NCBI RefSeq assembly: GCF_003054705.1 | Contig: NZ_QAYX01000021.1 | Location: 62,001 to 126,000, forward strand | From: Opitutus sp. ER46 | GTDB taxonomy: Bacteria; Verrucomicrobiota; Verrucomicrobiia; Opitutales; Opitutaceae | Direction of reading: 5' to 3' | Length of the DNA: 64,000 nt | Shown: piece by piece, positions 29,166-38,991 of the stretch | Layout: each line of letters starts with the position of its first letter | Position numbering within the stretch: the stretch's first letter is position 1 | Notes under the pieces: model-generated | What the model was told of the DNA's origin: nothing | Database searches by the model: none | What the model saw: the letters and a program-made list of their open reading frames with translations, nothing else | Program-made: the position numbers and the translations under genes

Positions 29166-32100
29166 TCAGGAGGCGGCCGGGGTGGCGGCGCGACGGCGCC
29201 GATAGCGATGCCAGCCGAGGAGGGCGCCGCACGCGCTGAGGAGGATCGCGCCGTACGTGCCGGGCTCGGGGGTCGGACGGATTTCGTGGTCAAACCAGCC
29301 CGGCCAGGTGTTGTCGACCCAGGTGGTGGTGTTGCCGTTGCCGCCGATCGGATTGGGGAAGGTGATCTGGTCGAGGGGGGAGCCACCGTTCTGGTCCTGC
29401 CCGCCGAGCGTGCCATTGTTGATCGTGCTCAGCACGTACCAGATCGTGCTCTGGGAGGCGTTGTTCGCGGTGCTGACCCAATTGACGACCTGGATCTTGG
29501 CGTTGGGGTTTTGGATGTCCAACACCCCGGAGGTGAGGGTGGTGCCGCCGGAGCCGCCGAAATCCAGGATCGTGTCGCCGGTGATGATGATCTTGCCCAC
29601 GGTCACATTGCTCCCGCCCAGGTACACGGTGACAGGGGCGCTGTTGTCGCCCGCGCTGCCGCCCGCGAGGACCAGGGTGAGGTTGGAGGCGTTGATGCTG
29701 CCGTTGAAGGTGAGCGAACTGTCACCGCTGATCTGCAGGGTGCCGGCGCTGGCGGAGTTGATCGTGTTGTTGTTGAACACGGCATCGCCGGTGACGTTCA
29801 CGGTGCCGCCGCTGGCGATGAGCAGGGAGGTGCCGCTGGCCGCGGTGAAGTTGCCCGTGTTGAGCGTGCCGCCGGTGACGCTGATCTGGCCCTGATTGAG
29901 GGCGACGGTGCCGATCGAGCCGCCGCCGCCGAGTGTCAGGATGCCGTTGGTGCCGCTGACCGCGCCGCCGTTCTTCACCAGGTTCACCTCGTTGATGGCG
30001 CCGGAAATCTGCATGCCGCCGTTCTGGGTGGCGGTGCCAACGGTGAGCGTGCTGCTGCCGTTGCCGGTGAGGCTGCCGCCGATCGTCAGCCGCGTGCCGG
30101 TGTCGGCCGTGAGGAGCGAGGAGGATGCGAGGGAGACCGACCCGTTGAAGAGGTTGGCGCCGGCGGTATTGCGGAGGGCACCGGCGCCGCCGAAGCCCTG
30201 GCCGTTGAGGACGACGGTGCTGTTGACGGTCGCGAGGTTGCCGCCGGCTCCGGTGTTGTCGAAGGCGAGGGTCGCGCCGTTGTCGACGATCACGGTGTTA
30301 TTGGTGCCGAGGGCGGTGTTGCTGCGGGCGCTCAGGACGCCGCCCTGGACGCTGACGTTGCCGCTGAAGGCATTGCCGCCCGAGAGAATGAGGGTGCCGT
30401 TGTCCTGTTTGGTGATGCCGGTCACGCCGGTGCCGATGTCGCCACTGACCGTAACCGTGCCCGCGCCGCCGGTCTGGAGGCTGCCGCCCGAGCTCGAGTT
30501 CATGTTGCCCGACAACGTGAGGGAGGTGCCGGCGTCCGCGGCGATGCGGGCGTTGGTGGTGGAAAGGACGGTCGAGCCGGTGATGGTGTTGTTGCCGGCA
30601 ACGTTGTGGAGGGCGCCGGCGCCGTTGTAGCCGGTGCCGGAAAGGGTGAAGCGTTCGGCAATGGTGAGGTCGCCGTTGGTGGCGTTGCTGAGCTCGACGG
30701 TGCTGCCGGCGTTCACATAGGTGCGGCCCAGGTTGGAGCCGAGCGCCTTGTTGTGCTGCACGCTGACCACGCCATCCATAATCGAGAGCGCGCCGGTGAA
30801 GCTGCTGTTCCCCGTCAGGAGCAGGGTGCCGGATCCGTATTTGTCGATCTGGCCGTAACCGCTGAGTGCGGCGGACACCGTCAGGTCGTACTGGGCCGCG
30901 CTCGAGTCGTTGACCGTGAAGAAGTGAGTGCCGGAAGTCAGGACCACGTTGCCGCCGATCGTCGCGCCGTTCGGATTGTTCGTGGCGTCGTAGGTGACGT
31001 CGTGGCCCAGCGTGAGGGTGCCGGTTCCCATCGTGATCGCCGCGGTGGAGCCGGCGGCGCCGCCACCCATGATGATGTCACCCTGCGAGGTGGCGCTGTA
31101 ATTCCCGAGCGCGAGGGTGCCGGAATAGATCGTGATCAGCGAATCGGTGTTGCGCGTGGGCAGGGCGTTGGAGGCGCCGAGGGCGAGGGTGCCGGTGCTG
31201 GAGCCGCCGGCCGTGCCGATGGTGGTGTTGCCGTAGTAGTAGTTACCCGAGTTCGCGAGAATGACCGTGCCGTTGCCCGTCTGGGCAACGTTGAGGGGGT
31301 AGGTAAAGTTCAGCGTGTCGTTGATCTTGCCCGTGACGTTGATCGTGGCCCCGCTGGCCGCGTCGAATGTGAGGGTCGTGCTGGCGGTGGTCGTGCTCGC
31401 CAGGTCGATGCCGCCCGACAGGTTGAGCGTGCCGCTCTGGGCCCCGATCGTCGTGTCGGCGTAGATCAGAATGTCGCCGGTCTGCGTGTTGGTGCCGGAG
31501 ACGTTGTACAGGGCGCCGTTTCCGCTCACGCCCGAGCCCGAAAGGTCGAGCGCGGCGGCGTTGGTGATGCCGCCCATGAGGCCAAGGGAGGCGTTCGGGC
31601 TCACCGTCACGGTGGCGCTGCTGGACCCGAGGGCGGAGCTGTTGGCGGCGATGAGAGTGCCGCCGACGACGTTCATGGCGCCGTCGAAGGACGAACTGGC
31701 GCCGGAGAGAGTGAGCGTGCCGGTCCCGGCCTTGGTGATACTGGTGGCGGTATCGCCGGTGAAGACACCCTTGTATTCGGTGATCGCGGACGAATTGACC
31801 GTGAGGTCGTGGGCGCTGCCGAGAGCGATGGTGCCGCCGTTGCCGCTGAGCGAGCCGACGGTCTGCGCGGCGTTGTTGAGGTTCAACGTGCCGCCGTTGA
31901 CGACCAGGCTGCTGGTGGCGGCGGCCAGCGATGCGCTGGCGTCGACGGTGAGGGTGCCTTCGCTGAGCGTGGTGGTCCCCGTATAGGAGTTGTTGCCGGC
32001 AAGGACCCAGAGTCCCGTGCCGGTCTTGGTCAGGCTCGTCTTGCCGGAGGAAGGATCACCGATCGCGCCCGAGACCGTGTTGAGGGCGGTGCTGGTGCCC

Positions 32101-34730
32101 GTGAGGGTGAGGGTGCGGTCACCGGTTCCCGTCACCTGGATCGTGCCGGCGAGTTGGAGGGCACCGGAGCCAGTGGAGGCAAGCGTCGCGCCCGCGGGGC
32201 CGAGCCGGAACGTGCGGTTGGTGTATCCGGTGCTGGCGCCGGTGTACTGCAGCGTGCCACCGTCGATCGTCAGGGTGTTGCTGGCGCTGCCGAGGGATCC
32301 GATCGAAGCGACGGAAAGCGTGCCGGCCGTGACGCTCGTGCCGCCGGTGTAGGTGTTGCTGCCGGAGAGGGTGAGAACACCGGTGCCGGTCTTGGCGATC
32401 GAACCGCCGCCGCCAATGTTGCCACTGGCGGTCATGGCGCCCGAACTCGAGACATCGAACGACAGCGTCGTGTTGGTCGTGACGTTGGCGTTGCCCGAGA
32501 GGGCGAGTGAACCCGTGTTGGCGACGATGGTGGCGTTGCCGGAGGTGGTGAGGGCGGCGGACACGGTGCTGGTGCCTCCGGCGTTGTAGAGGGCGCCACT
32601 GCCGCTCACACCGGTACCGGCCAGGGTGAGGTTGCCGACGCTGAGGGCGGAGCCGTTCACGCCGACCGCGGCGCCGGAGGAGACGGTGGCGCGGGCGCTG
32701 GTCCCGCCAAGGGCCCCGGCGCTGGTGGCAAGCAAGGTGCCCGCGGTGATGTTGATGTTGCCGGCGAAGGACGAACTGGCGCCCGAGAGTGTCAGGGCGC
32801 CGGTGCCGGTCTTGGTAAAGGACGTGGTACTGTCTCCAGTGAATGCACCGGCGAAGGTACTGCTACCGGTTCCGCCGGCGGTCAGACCGATGCCCGAGCC
32901 GAGCGCGATGGTGCCGCCACCACCCGATAGGGAGCCAACGGTCTGGTTGGAGAGAAGACCGAGCGTGCCGCCGTTGACCACGAGATTGCCCGAGGTCGCG
33001 CCCAGCTTGCCGGTCGCGGTGACAATAAGGTTGCCGGCGGAGACGGTGGTGCCGCCGGTGTAGTCATTTGCGGCGGTGAGATAGGTCGTGCCGCTGCCCG
33101 TGTTGGCGATGCCGAGCGAAGCGCTCGTGAGGGAGTCCGAGATCACGCCGCTCGCGGTGATCACGCTGCCGGTCGCGGCGTTCAGCGCCAGCGTGCTGCC
33201 GCTGGTGACGGTGCTGGCGAGATTGACGGTGTTGCCGAGGGTGAGGTTGCCGGCGGTGCTTCCGATGGTGGTGTCACCCAGCAGGGAGATCTTCCCGACG
33301 ATGTTGTTGCCGCTCACGTTGTAGAGCGCGCCGCTGCCGCTGCCTGAGCCGGCGAGCACGATGCTGCCGGCGGCAAGGTTGATGCCGCCGGAAACGCCGA
33401 GGGCGCCGGAGGAGGAGACATTGGTCGTTGCGCTGCTGCCCCCAAGGGCGCCCGCGCTCGAGGCGATCACGGTGCCGCCGGTGATGTTGACGTTGCCCGC
33501 GTAGGAGGAGCTGGTACCGGAGAGGGTGAGGGTACCGGAGCCGGTCTTGTTGAGGGATGAACCGCTGGTGCCGGTAAGGTTGCCGGCGAAGGTGTTGGTC
33601 GCAGTCGAGTTGACGGTCAGTGCCGTGGACGAGCCGAGGGCGAGGTTACCCCCGGTTCCCGACAGGGCGGCGACCGTCTGGGCGGCGTTGTTCAGGGTAA
33701 CGGTGCCCCCGTTAATCACCAGGCTGCTCGTGGCGGCGCCGAGACTTCCCGTGGTGGCGATCGTGAGGCTTCCGGCCGAAACGGTTGTGGTGCCGGTCTG
33801 GGAGTTGGTGCCGCTGAGCGTCAGGCTGCCCGTGCCGGACTTGGTGAGCGAACCGGCGCCGCTGATGTTTCCGGCGTACGACGCGGTGGTGGAGGAGTTG
33901 ACGGTCAGGACGTGTCCGCTCCCGAGCACGATATTGCCGCCAGTGCCGCTGAGGGCGCTCACGGTTTGCGCGGCGTTGTTGAGCGAGAGGGTGCCGCCAT
34001 TGACCGCGAGGCTGTTGGTTGCCGCGCCCAGCGTTCCGGTGGAACTGACGACGAGATTGCCCGAAGTAACGGTGGTGGTGCCGGAGTAGGTGTTGGCACC
34101 GCTGAGGGTCCAGGTGTTGGTTCCGGTCTTGTTGAGGCTGCCGCTTCCCGTGATGGCGGAGGTGACTCCGTAGGCCCCGGTACCGTTGCCGGTCAACCCG
34201 AGGGTAAATCCGTTCAGGGCGACGTTGCCGGCGATCGTAAGGCTCCCCGCGTTGCCCTGGAAGCTGGTGGCGGCGCCAAGGCGCAGGCTGAGCCGGTTGT
34301 TGCCCACGGTGTTTGAGAACGTGCTGTTTCCAACGATCCCGTAGCTTCCGAGGGTCAGTATCCGGTTGCTGGTGGCAGTAATCGAGTAGGCGCCCGTGGC
34401 TCCATTTCGAAATTCCAGCCCGGAAATGCTGCGATTCTGGTCGACCGTCACCGTTGCGCCCGTCCCCCGGAAGGAGGCAAAGTTGGTCGTGATCGAATTC
34501 GCAGGTACGGTGTTGCCGCTCCAATTGGAGGCCTTCGTCCAGTTGCCTGTCTTCGTGGTGTTGCCCCAGTAGACCGCGGTTTGCGCAAAGGCCGACGATC
34601 CGAACACACTCGCGATCGCCACGCCGAGGCCACTGACGAGCAGGGTTGCCAGGCTATGGGTACGGAACAGCCGCGAAAGCGCCGGCTTTCGAGTCGAAGC
34701 GCGGGCAGGGACTATCGGAGTGCGCGGCAT
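29166..34730 (-). CDS. Giant autotransporter-strand-repeat surface protein with PEP-CTERM tail
   Basis: An 1854-residue exported protein with an extended signal sequence (signal core SLATLLVSGLGVAIAS, cleavage near SSAFA-QT). It is made almost wholly of beta-helix repeats of the 'autotransporter-associated beta strand' type. About eleven copies follow the pattern SLTKTGTG.LTLSG.NTYTG.T, for example KTGTNTWTLSGANTYSGTTT and KTGTGVLTLSGSNTYTGGTS. It ends in PTPEPGTYGAILLSACGALL plus an Arg-rich tail, a PEP-CTERM sorting signal processed by exosortase systems. There is no C-terminal autotransporter barrel. The codon pattern leaves long false open frames on the opposite strand. Repeats of this type build extracellular beta-solenoids; adhesion or extracellular matrix is the probable role. 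A divergent gene starts 231 bases away and shares candidate operators. Confidence 0.9.
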   Translation of the reverse strand: MPRTPIVPARASTRKPALSRLFRTHSLATLLVSGLGVAIASVFGSSAFAQTAVYWGNTTKTGNWTKASNWSGNTVPANSITTNFASFRGTGATVTVDQNRSISGLEFRNGATGAYSITATSNRILTLGSYGIVGNSTFSNTVGNNRLSLRLGAATSFQGNAGSLTIAGNVALNGFTLGLTGNGTGAYGVTSAITGSGSLNKTGTNTWTLSGANTYSGTTTVTSGNLVVSSTGTLGAATNSLAVNGGTLSLNNAAQTVSALSGTGGNIVLGSGHVLTVNSSTTASYAGNISGAGSLTKSGTGSLTLSGTNSQTGTTTVSAGSLTIATTGSLGAATSSLVINGGTVTLNNAAQTVAALSGTGGNLALGSSTALTVNSTATNTFAGNLTGTSGSSLNKTGSGTLTLSGTSSSYAGNVNITGGTVIASSAGALGGSSATTNVSSSGALGVSGGINLAAGSIVLAGSGSGSGALYNVSGNNIVGKISLLGDTTIGSTAGNLTLGNTVNLASTVTSGSTLALNAATGSVITASGVISDSLTSASLGIANTGSGTTYLTAANDYTGGTTVSAGNLIVTATGKLGATSGNLVVNGGTLGLLSNQTVGSLSGGGGTIALGSGIGLTAGGTGSSTFAGAFTGDSTTSFTKTGTGALTLSGASSSFAGNINITAGTLLATSAGALGGTSARATVSSGAAVGVNGSALSVGNLTLAGTGVSGSGALYNAGGTSTVSAALTTSGNATIVANTGSLALSGNANVTTNTTLSFDVSSSGAMTASGNIGGGGSIAKTGTGVLTLSGSNTYTGGTSVTAGTLSVASIGSLGSASNTLTIDGGTLQYTGASTGYTNRTFRLGPAGATLASTGSGALQLAGTIQVTGTGDRTLTLTGTSTALNTVSGAIGDPSSGKTSLTKTGTGLWVLAGNNSYTGTTTLSEGTLTVDASASLAAATSSLVVNGGTLNLNNAAQTVGSLSGNGGTIALGSAHDLTVNSSAITEYKGVFTGDTATSITKAGTGTLTLSGASSSFDGAMNVVGGTLIAANSSALGSSSATVTVSPNASLGLMGGITNAAALDLSGSGVSGNGALYNVSGTNTQTGDILIYADTTIGAQSGTLNLSGGIDLASTTTASTTLTFDAASGATINVTGKINDTLNFTYPLNVAQTGNGTVILANSGNYYYGNTTIGTAGGSSTGTLALGASNALPTRNTDSLITIYSGTLALGNYSATSQGDIIMGGGAAGSTAAITMGTGTLTLGHDVTYDATNNPNGATIGGNVVLTSGTHFFTVNDSSAAQYDLTVSAALSGYGQIDKYGSGTLLLTGNSSFTGALSIMDGVVSVQHNKALGSNLGRTYVNAGSTVELSNATNGDLTIAERFTLSGTGYNGAGALHNVAGNNTITGSTVLSTTNARIAADAGTSLTLSGNMNSSSGGSLQTGGAGTVTVSGDIGTGVTGITKQDNGTLILSGGNAFSGNVSVQGGVLSARSNTALGTNNTVIVDNGATLAFDNTGAGGNLATVNSTVVLNGQGFGGAGALRNTAGANLFNGSVSLASSSLLTADTGTRLTIGGSLTGNGSSTLTVGTATQNGGMQISGAINEVNLVKNGGAVSGTNGILTLGGGGSIGTVALNQGQISVTGGTLNTGNFTAASGTSLLIASGGTVNVTGDAVFNNNTINSASAGTLQISGDSSLTFNGSINASNLTLVLAGGSAGDNSAPVTVYLGGSNVTVGKIIITGDTILDFGGSGGTTLTSGVLDIQNPNAKIQVVNWVSTANNASQSTIWYVLSTINNGTLGGQDQNGGSPLDQITFPNPIGGNGNTTTWVDNTWPGWFDHEIRPTPEPGTYGAILLSACGALLGWHRYRRRRAATPAAS

Positions 34731-34787
34731 GTCAGCGGGAGAGTCTCACCTTCATCGGTCCGGCGCCCAGGGTCAACGATCAAATTA

Positions 34788-34803
34788 GGGTGTACCCCCT
34801 AGG
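34788..34803. promoter_or_regulatory. GTAC-centred palindromic site 1
   Basis: GGGTGTACCCCCTAGG is nearly symmetric about GTAC (GGG-N-GTAC-N-CCC). It lies 58 bases upstream of the PEP-CTERM gene, in the divergent intergenic region. A second related site (GTACCTAGG) is about 100 bases further on. Confidence 0.45.
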
Positions 34804-34888
34804 CTGCCTGGGTGACAAACAGCTGCATTTACCTCTGAAGCGCGGGGGAAACTCCCGATCTTTGCCCAAAAAAGGGGTGGACTTTCTG

Positions 34889-34903
34889 GGGGGATGTACC
34901 TAG
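34889..34903. promoter_or_regulatory. GTAC-centred site 2
   Basis: GGGGATGTACCTAGG shares GTAC followed by CTAGG with the site at 34788 and lies 58 bases before the ATG of the Ig-repeat gene. The pair is a candidate for common control of both divergent surface genes. Confidence 0.4.
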
Positions 34904-34961
34904 GCCGGTTGCGGATCACTTCCTTTAACCCGTTCCCAACGGTTCTTTTCGGAGCACTCTC

Positions 34962-37481
34962 ATGAACACGATCGCCCTACTCGCCGGACGGCTTCCTCGA
35001 TGGATGCTGGTTGTTTGCGCATTTGCATCATTGGCGGCGGCATCGCTGCGAGCCACGGATGATGCTGGCCTGGTGATCTATCGCAACGGTGATCTGGCAA
35101 GCTATGGCGTCGCGGGAGTGCCGCCGGTCACGGGGACATTTACCTTGAGCATCACCGCCCCGAAGGGTCCCGATTATACCGGGGGCAAGACGGTGACGCT
35201 GACGAACACGGTCCTGACGAGTCCCGTGGTTGAGAACGAGGTGGCTTTGGGCTATGTCACCTTTGGCGCTCCAACCCTTACCTTTACGGCGGCGGGAGAG
35301 ACCAAGAGTGTGGAGGTGACGGTTACGATCCCCAAGGAGGCTTTGGACAATGAAATCACCTCCGGGACCTATTCCTACGCGGTTTCGACGACCGGCTGGG
35401 GGAGTGGGGTTTTGCCTGGGTCATTCCGGATTGATGCCGCCGTGGATGCGACTCTGCCGGAGGACGGTTTCAAGCCAGTGGTGAGCATCTCGACGCCGGC
35501 GGACGGCAGTTCCTACACGCTGGCTTCGGGGTCGATGACCATCCCCTTCGCCTTCTCTGTCATCGTGAATGAAGGCCGGCCCATGGTCGAAGCGGTCAGC
35601 GCTTCGTTTGGGCCGCAGGACGGTGACGCGGCTTCGATGCTGCCCGTGGCCCTCACGTCTGAAGGCGTGGGTACCGCTGCGGTGACCGCCTCGGGCAACA
35701 TCACGGTTACCAAAGCGGGGACGTACACCTTGCTGGTGACGGGCACGAACTCGATCGGGACGGCCTACGCCAGCGCGCACTACACGTTTACGGTGGGGGA
35801 GACGACCCCGCCGACCGTCACGATCAGCAGCCCGGCGGAAAACTCGAACTACACCTACCGCACGGGCCAAGCACCGGTCGAGGTACCGCTCGCCTTTGTG
35901 GGCAGCAGCGCCATCACCACCATCACGAACCTGACCGTGACCGACAATGGGGTGGCGTTGACCTATCTGCCGACCGGCCTCGGCACCGCTACGGCGGCGG
36001 GCAATGTCACGCTGCGTTACTCCACCGCCGGGACCCATGAGATCGTCGTGACCGCGACCGATGCCAACGGGAAGACCGCGACGGCGACGACCCATTTCAC
36101 GGTCAATGTGGTGGCGCCGACGCCGACCGTGGCGATCAGCACGCCGTTGAATGGGGCGACGCTGACGCTGCCGACAGGCTTCACCACCCTGGATGTCGAC
36201 TACGCGTTCGCGGCGGCGTCGAACAATGGATTTGTGGTGGATGCCGTGACGGCGGTGTTGGGCACGACGACGCTGAGCCCGACGCTGGTGAATCCTGGTA
36301 CGGCGGCCGTAACTGGATCCGGCACCCTCACGAACCTCCCGTCCGGCAGCTACACCCTCACGGTCACCGCCAAAAGCGCGGGGATCACGGTGACCGACAC
36401 GGTCAGCTTCACGATTGTGCCGGCGACGACGTTGCCGCCCAAGGTGGTGATCAACTCCCCGGCTGACGGTGCCGTCTTCTATCGCATGCCCTGTGGACCG
36501 GCGGCGAGCGTGCCGCTGAGCTTCACTGGCACCAGCCGGACCACGGGTGCGGTGATCACCGGCCTGACTGCCACCCTGGACGGGTCGCCGGTCACAATTC
36601 AGAAAGCGAATCTTGGCACGGCCTCCGCAACCGGTACGGCGACGTTGAGCGTCTGCTCGACCGGAACGCACACGGTGGTTGTCACGGCAACGGACATCTA
36701 CGGGACGGCCACGGCGACACACACGTTCAAGGTCGACGTCACCTGGCCGCGTACGCTCGTCGGTGAGGTCTTCTTTGATGTGGACCGGGACGGACGAGAC
36801 GACTGTGCCGACTTTGGGCTGAGCTGCGTGACGGTCACGCTGCTCAACGCGAGCAATCAGGTGGTCGATACCACCAAGACCGGCTGCAATGGCGTCTACG
36901 CCTTTGTCGATCTGGTGCCTGGCCTCTACACGGTCGTTGCCACCGCCCCTGAGGGCATGTCGTTGACGACGTGCAGCCCCCTGAAAGTGCGGGTCGACTG
37001 CTGGCTCGAAGTCGCGCCGGACATCGGTTTCGGACTCGATTTTGCGAAGATCAAGGGGATGACGGCGGACGGCAACACGATCGGTTTCTGGAAGAACAAC
37101 CTCCAGAAGGCGGATGCCTGCCGCACGAATGGCACGCAGGTTTCGCGGACGGACCTGCTCAGGTACACCTGCCGCATCGAGGATTTTGCGTTCTGGCCGT
37201 TCGATTGCCTCTCGCTGTCCACCGCGACTTCCATTCTGAGCAAGTCTTCATCCCGTCCGGCGGATCTCCTGGCCAAGCAGTTGCTTGCTTCGGAGTACAA
37301 CTATCAGAACGGCGCGTACCTGAACGGGAATGCGCAGCTGACCTTCGCGTTCCTGTATTGGGGCGAGTACGTGCTGACCAACGCCAACTGCTATTCGAGC
37401 ACGTATGTGCTCTGGGCAAAGGACTGGTTCGATGCCTACAACAATTCCCATGGCGGCGCGGTGAACGGCCCGTCGTCCTGA
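34962..37481 (+). CDS. Secreted Ig-like repeat protein with SdrD-type B domain and Cys-rich end
   Basis: An 839-residue exported protein. The signal peptide core is WMLVVCAFASLAAASLRA. Four Ig-like modules follow, each opening with a similar strand: KPVVSISTPADGSSYTL, PPTVTISSPAENSNYTY, PTVAISTPLNGATLTLP, PKVVINSPADGAVFYR. A prealbumin-like SdrD_B module comes next (GEVFFDVDRDGRDD, NGVYAFVDLVPGLYTVV). The last ~140 residues are cysteine-rich with TIGFWKNN, a motif often found after SdrD-type domains. There is no sortase, PEP-CTERM or barrel anchor. A ribosome-binding GGAG precedes the ATG by nine bases. It is divergent from the giant repeat protein, ends in a strong terminator and is probably monocistronic. 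A structural or adhesive extracellular role is likely. Confidence 0.85.
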   Translation: MNTIALLAGRLPRWMLVVCAFASLAAASLRATDDAGLVIYRNGDLASYGVAGVPPVTGTFTLSITAPKGPDYTGGKTVTLTNTVLTSPVVENEVALGYVTFGAPTLTFTAAGETKSVEVTVTIPKEALDNEITSGTYSYAVSTTGWGSGVLPGSFRIDAAVDATLPEDGFKPVVSISTPADGSSYTLASGSMTIPFAFSVIVNEGRPMVEAVSASFGPQDGDAASMLPVALTSEGVGTAAVTASGNITVTKAGTYTLLVTGTNSIGTAYASAHYTFTVGETTPPTVTISSPAENSNYTYRTGQAPVEVPLAFVGSSAITTITNLTVTDNGVALTYLPTGLGTATAAGNVTLRYSTAGTHEIVVTATDANGKTATATTHFTVNVVAPTPTVAISTPLNGATLTLPTGFTTLDVDYAFAAASNNGFVVDAVTAVLGTTTLSPTLVNPGTAAVTGSGTLTNLPSGSYTLTVTAKSAGITVTDTVSFTIVPATTLPPKVVINSPADGAVFYRMPCGPAASVPLSFTGTSRTTGAVITGLTATLDGSPVTIQKANLGTASATGTATLSVCSTGTHTVVVTATDIYGTATATHTFKVDVTWPRTLVGEVFFDVDRDGRDDCADFGLSCVTVTLLNASNQVVDTTKTGCNGVYAFVDLVPGLYTVVATAPEGMSLTTCSPLKVRVDCWLEVAPDIGFGLDFAKIKGMTADGNTIGFWKNNLQKADACRTNGTQVSRTDLLRYTCRIEDFAFWPFDCLSLSTATSILSKSSSRPADLLAKQLLASEYNYQNGAYLNGNAQLTFAFLYWGEYVLTNANCYSSTYVLWAKDWFDAYNNSHGGAVNGPSS

Positions 37482-37515
37482 TCACGACTCCATGAACGGG
37501 GCGTAATCCCCCCTG

Positions 37516-37546
37516 AGGCCGGGCTTGGTATCGCCCGGCCTTTTTT
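37516..37546 (+). terminator. Intrinsic terminator of the Ig-repeat gene
   Basis: A perfect 9-bp stem AGGCCGGGC / GCCCGGCCT (37516-37524, 37533-37541) with an 8-base loop and six T residues, 34 bases after the stop codon. Confidence 0.93.
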
Positions 37547-37710
37547 GCGCCTGCCGGCGGCGACACGCGCCGGCGCGTGTCGCCCAAGGGGGCCAAGACC
37601 GCCGCGCGGCTGCCCTGGGGCGGGCGGTTGGGCGGACGGGCACTCCGCCGGGCGCGGCGCAAAACCGCGGCCAAATGGATTGGCGCCAGTTGGCGGCGAA
37701 AGGCGTTGGG

Positions 37711-37796
37711 TGGTGCCCGGAGCGGGGATCGAACCCGCACTTCCTTGCGGAAATCGGATTTTAAGTCCGATGCGTCTACCATTCCGCCATCCGGGC
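37711..37796 (-). tRNA. tRNA-Leu (anticodon UAA)
   Basis: Read on the minus strand, 86 bases including an encoded CCA (37711-37713). The acceptor stem GCCCGGA / TCCGGGC, D-arm GCGGAATGGTAGACGC, anticodon stem-loop CGGACTTAAAATCCG (anticodon TAA), long type-II variable arm (TTTCCGCAAGGAAG) and T-arm GCGGGTTCGATCCCCGC are all present. The discriminator base is A, as in Leu tRNAs. Confidence 0.96.
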
Positions 37797-38076
37797 AATT
37801 GCGCAGCACCGTGACACAATTTGAGGCGGGGGCGAGCCAGTATCGGGAGAGGGCGGCGCCGGGCCCACCATGGAGCGGCAGCGGTGTCGGCGCGGGTATC
37901 AGGCGACAAAAAGTGGCGCATTTCGTTCGCACCCAGGCTCCTCGTTTTTTGACCGTATCTCGCCCAATTCGGGGCAGAATTAGAATTCCCACCAGTGCTA
38001 TCACATTCCGGCCAAACTGCTCGTTTCTTGCTGTTCCGCATTGCTCGGCTAATGGCGCAGTCTATCCACTGGCACG
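37797..38076. other. Upstream region of the PocR-AraC gene
   Basis: 280 bases between the tRNA and the regulator, containing the promoters of both divergent units. A TTGACC hexamer occurs at 37949-37954 but its spacing to the nearest -10-like sequence is too long. No repeats or hairpins of note were found. Confidence 0.35.
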
Positions 38077-38991
38077 ATGGATTCTCGTGAACCTTCAGCT
38101 CAGCAGAGCCGCGCGCTGGTCGCGCAGTTGAAGCGTTCCCAGATCTTTCGGGATTATGAGCAGGCGTTTCGCGATACCACGGGCCTGCCGATCGCGCTTC
38201 GTCCCATCGAGGCGTTCGACCTGCCGCATCACGGTGACCCGAAGGAGAATCCTTTCTGTGCTTTGATGGCGGGGAGCAATCACTCCTGCGCTGCCTGCCT
38301 GCAGCTGCAGAAGAAGGTTGAGGAGGAGGCACGGCTCGCGCCGCGGACGCTGAAATGCTTCGCCGGCATGTGTGACTCCGCCGTGCCCGTGCGGGTGGGG
38401 GAGAACCTCATCGCGTTCCTCCAGACCGGCCAGATCATGGTCCAGTCGCCCACCAAGCCGCAGTTTGATCGCGCTGCGCGGCAGTTGTTGAAGTGGGGCA
38501 CCGAGATTGATGTCACCCGTCTCGAGGAGGCCTATTTCCAGACGCGGGTCATCACCAAGAAGCAGTACGAGTCGATCCTGCGGCTGCTGACCATTTTCGC
38601 CCAGCACCTCTCCACGCTGAGCAATGAGCTGATGGTAAAAGAGGCCGCGGCGGAATCGCCGCCGGTGGCGAAGGCGCGGCTCTTCATTGCGGAGCACCAT
38701 GCGGAGGAGCTGTCCCTCGCGCAAGTGGCGCAGTCGGTGAACATGAGCGCCTTCTATTTCTGCAAGATGTTCAAGAAGGCGACCGGGATGACCTTCACGG
38801 ACTACCTGGCGCGGGTGCGGGTCGAGAAGGTTAAGAATCTCCTCTTGAACCCGCACAAGCGCGTGAGCGAAGCGGCCTACGAAGCCGGTTTTCAGTCATT
38901 GTCGCAGTTCAATCGCGTGTTCCGGCGCATTGCCGGCGAGTCGCCCTCCGCCTTCCGCGACCGGCTGCACGGCGCAGCGGCCAAGCCTTAG
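38077..38991 (+). CDS. AraC family regulator with PocR sensory domain
   Basis: A 304-residue cytoplasmic regulator. The N-terminal ~180 residues match the PocR ligand-sensing domain: cysteine cluster HSCAACLQLQKK, then LKCFAGMCDSAVPVRVGEN and LIAFLQTGQIM. PocR domains are thought to bind small hydrophobic or diol-type ligands. The C-terminal ~100 residues are a two-HTH AraC domain (LSLAQVAQSVNMSAFYFCKM and VSEAAYEAGFQSLSQFNRVF). No propanediol- or cobalamin-related genes are in the window, so the target is unknown. Its stop codon overlaps the convergent gene's stop by four bases. Confidence 0.9.
   Translation: MDSREPSAQQSRALVAQLKRSQIFRDYEQAFRDTTGLPIALRPIEAFDLPHHGDPKENPFCALMAGSNHSCAACLQLQKKVEEEARLAPRTLKCFAGMCDSAVPVRVGENLIAFLQTGQIMVQSPTKPQFDRAARQLLKWGTEIDVTRLEEAYFQTRVITKKQYESILRLLTIFAQHLSTLSNELMVKEAAAESPPVAKARLFIAEHHAEELSLAQVAQSVNMSAFYFCKMFKKATGMTFTDYLARVRVEKVKNLLLNPHKRVSEAAYEAGFQSLSQFNRVFRRIAGESPSAFRDRLHGAAAKP

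Noticed and set aside
29094-32510. A 1138-codon open frame on the plus strand opposite the PEP-CTERM protein, and other long frames opposite it
   Set aside because: It is Ala/Gly/Arg/Val-rich with no domain, and results from the codon bias of the Thr/Gly-rich repeats on the opposite strand. The minus-strand protein has a signal peptide, repeats and a sorting tail.
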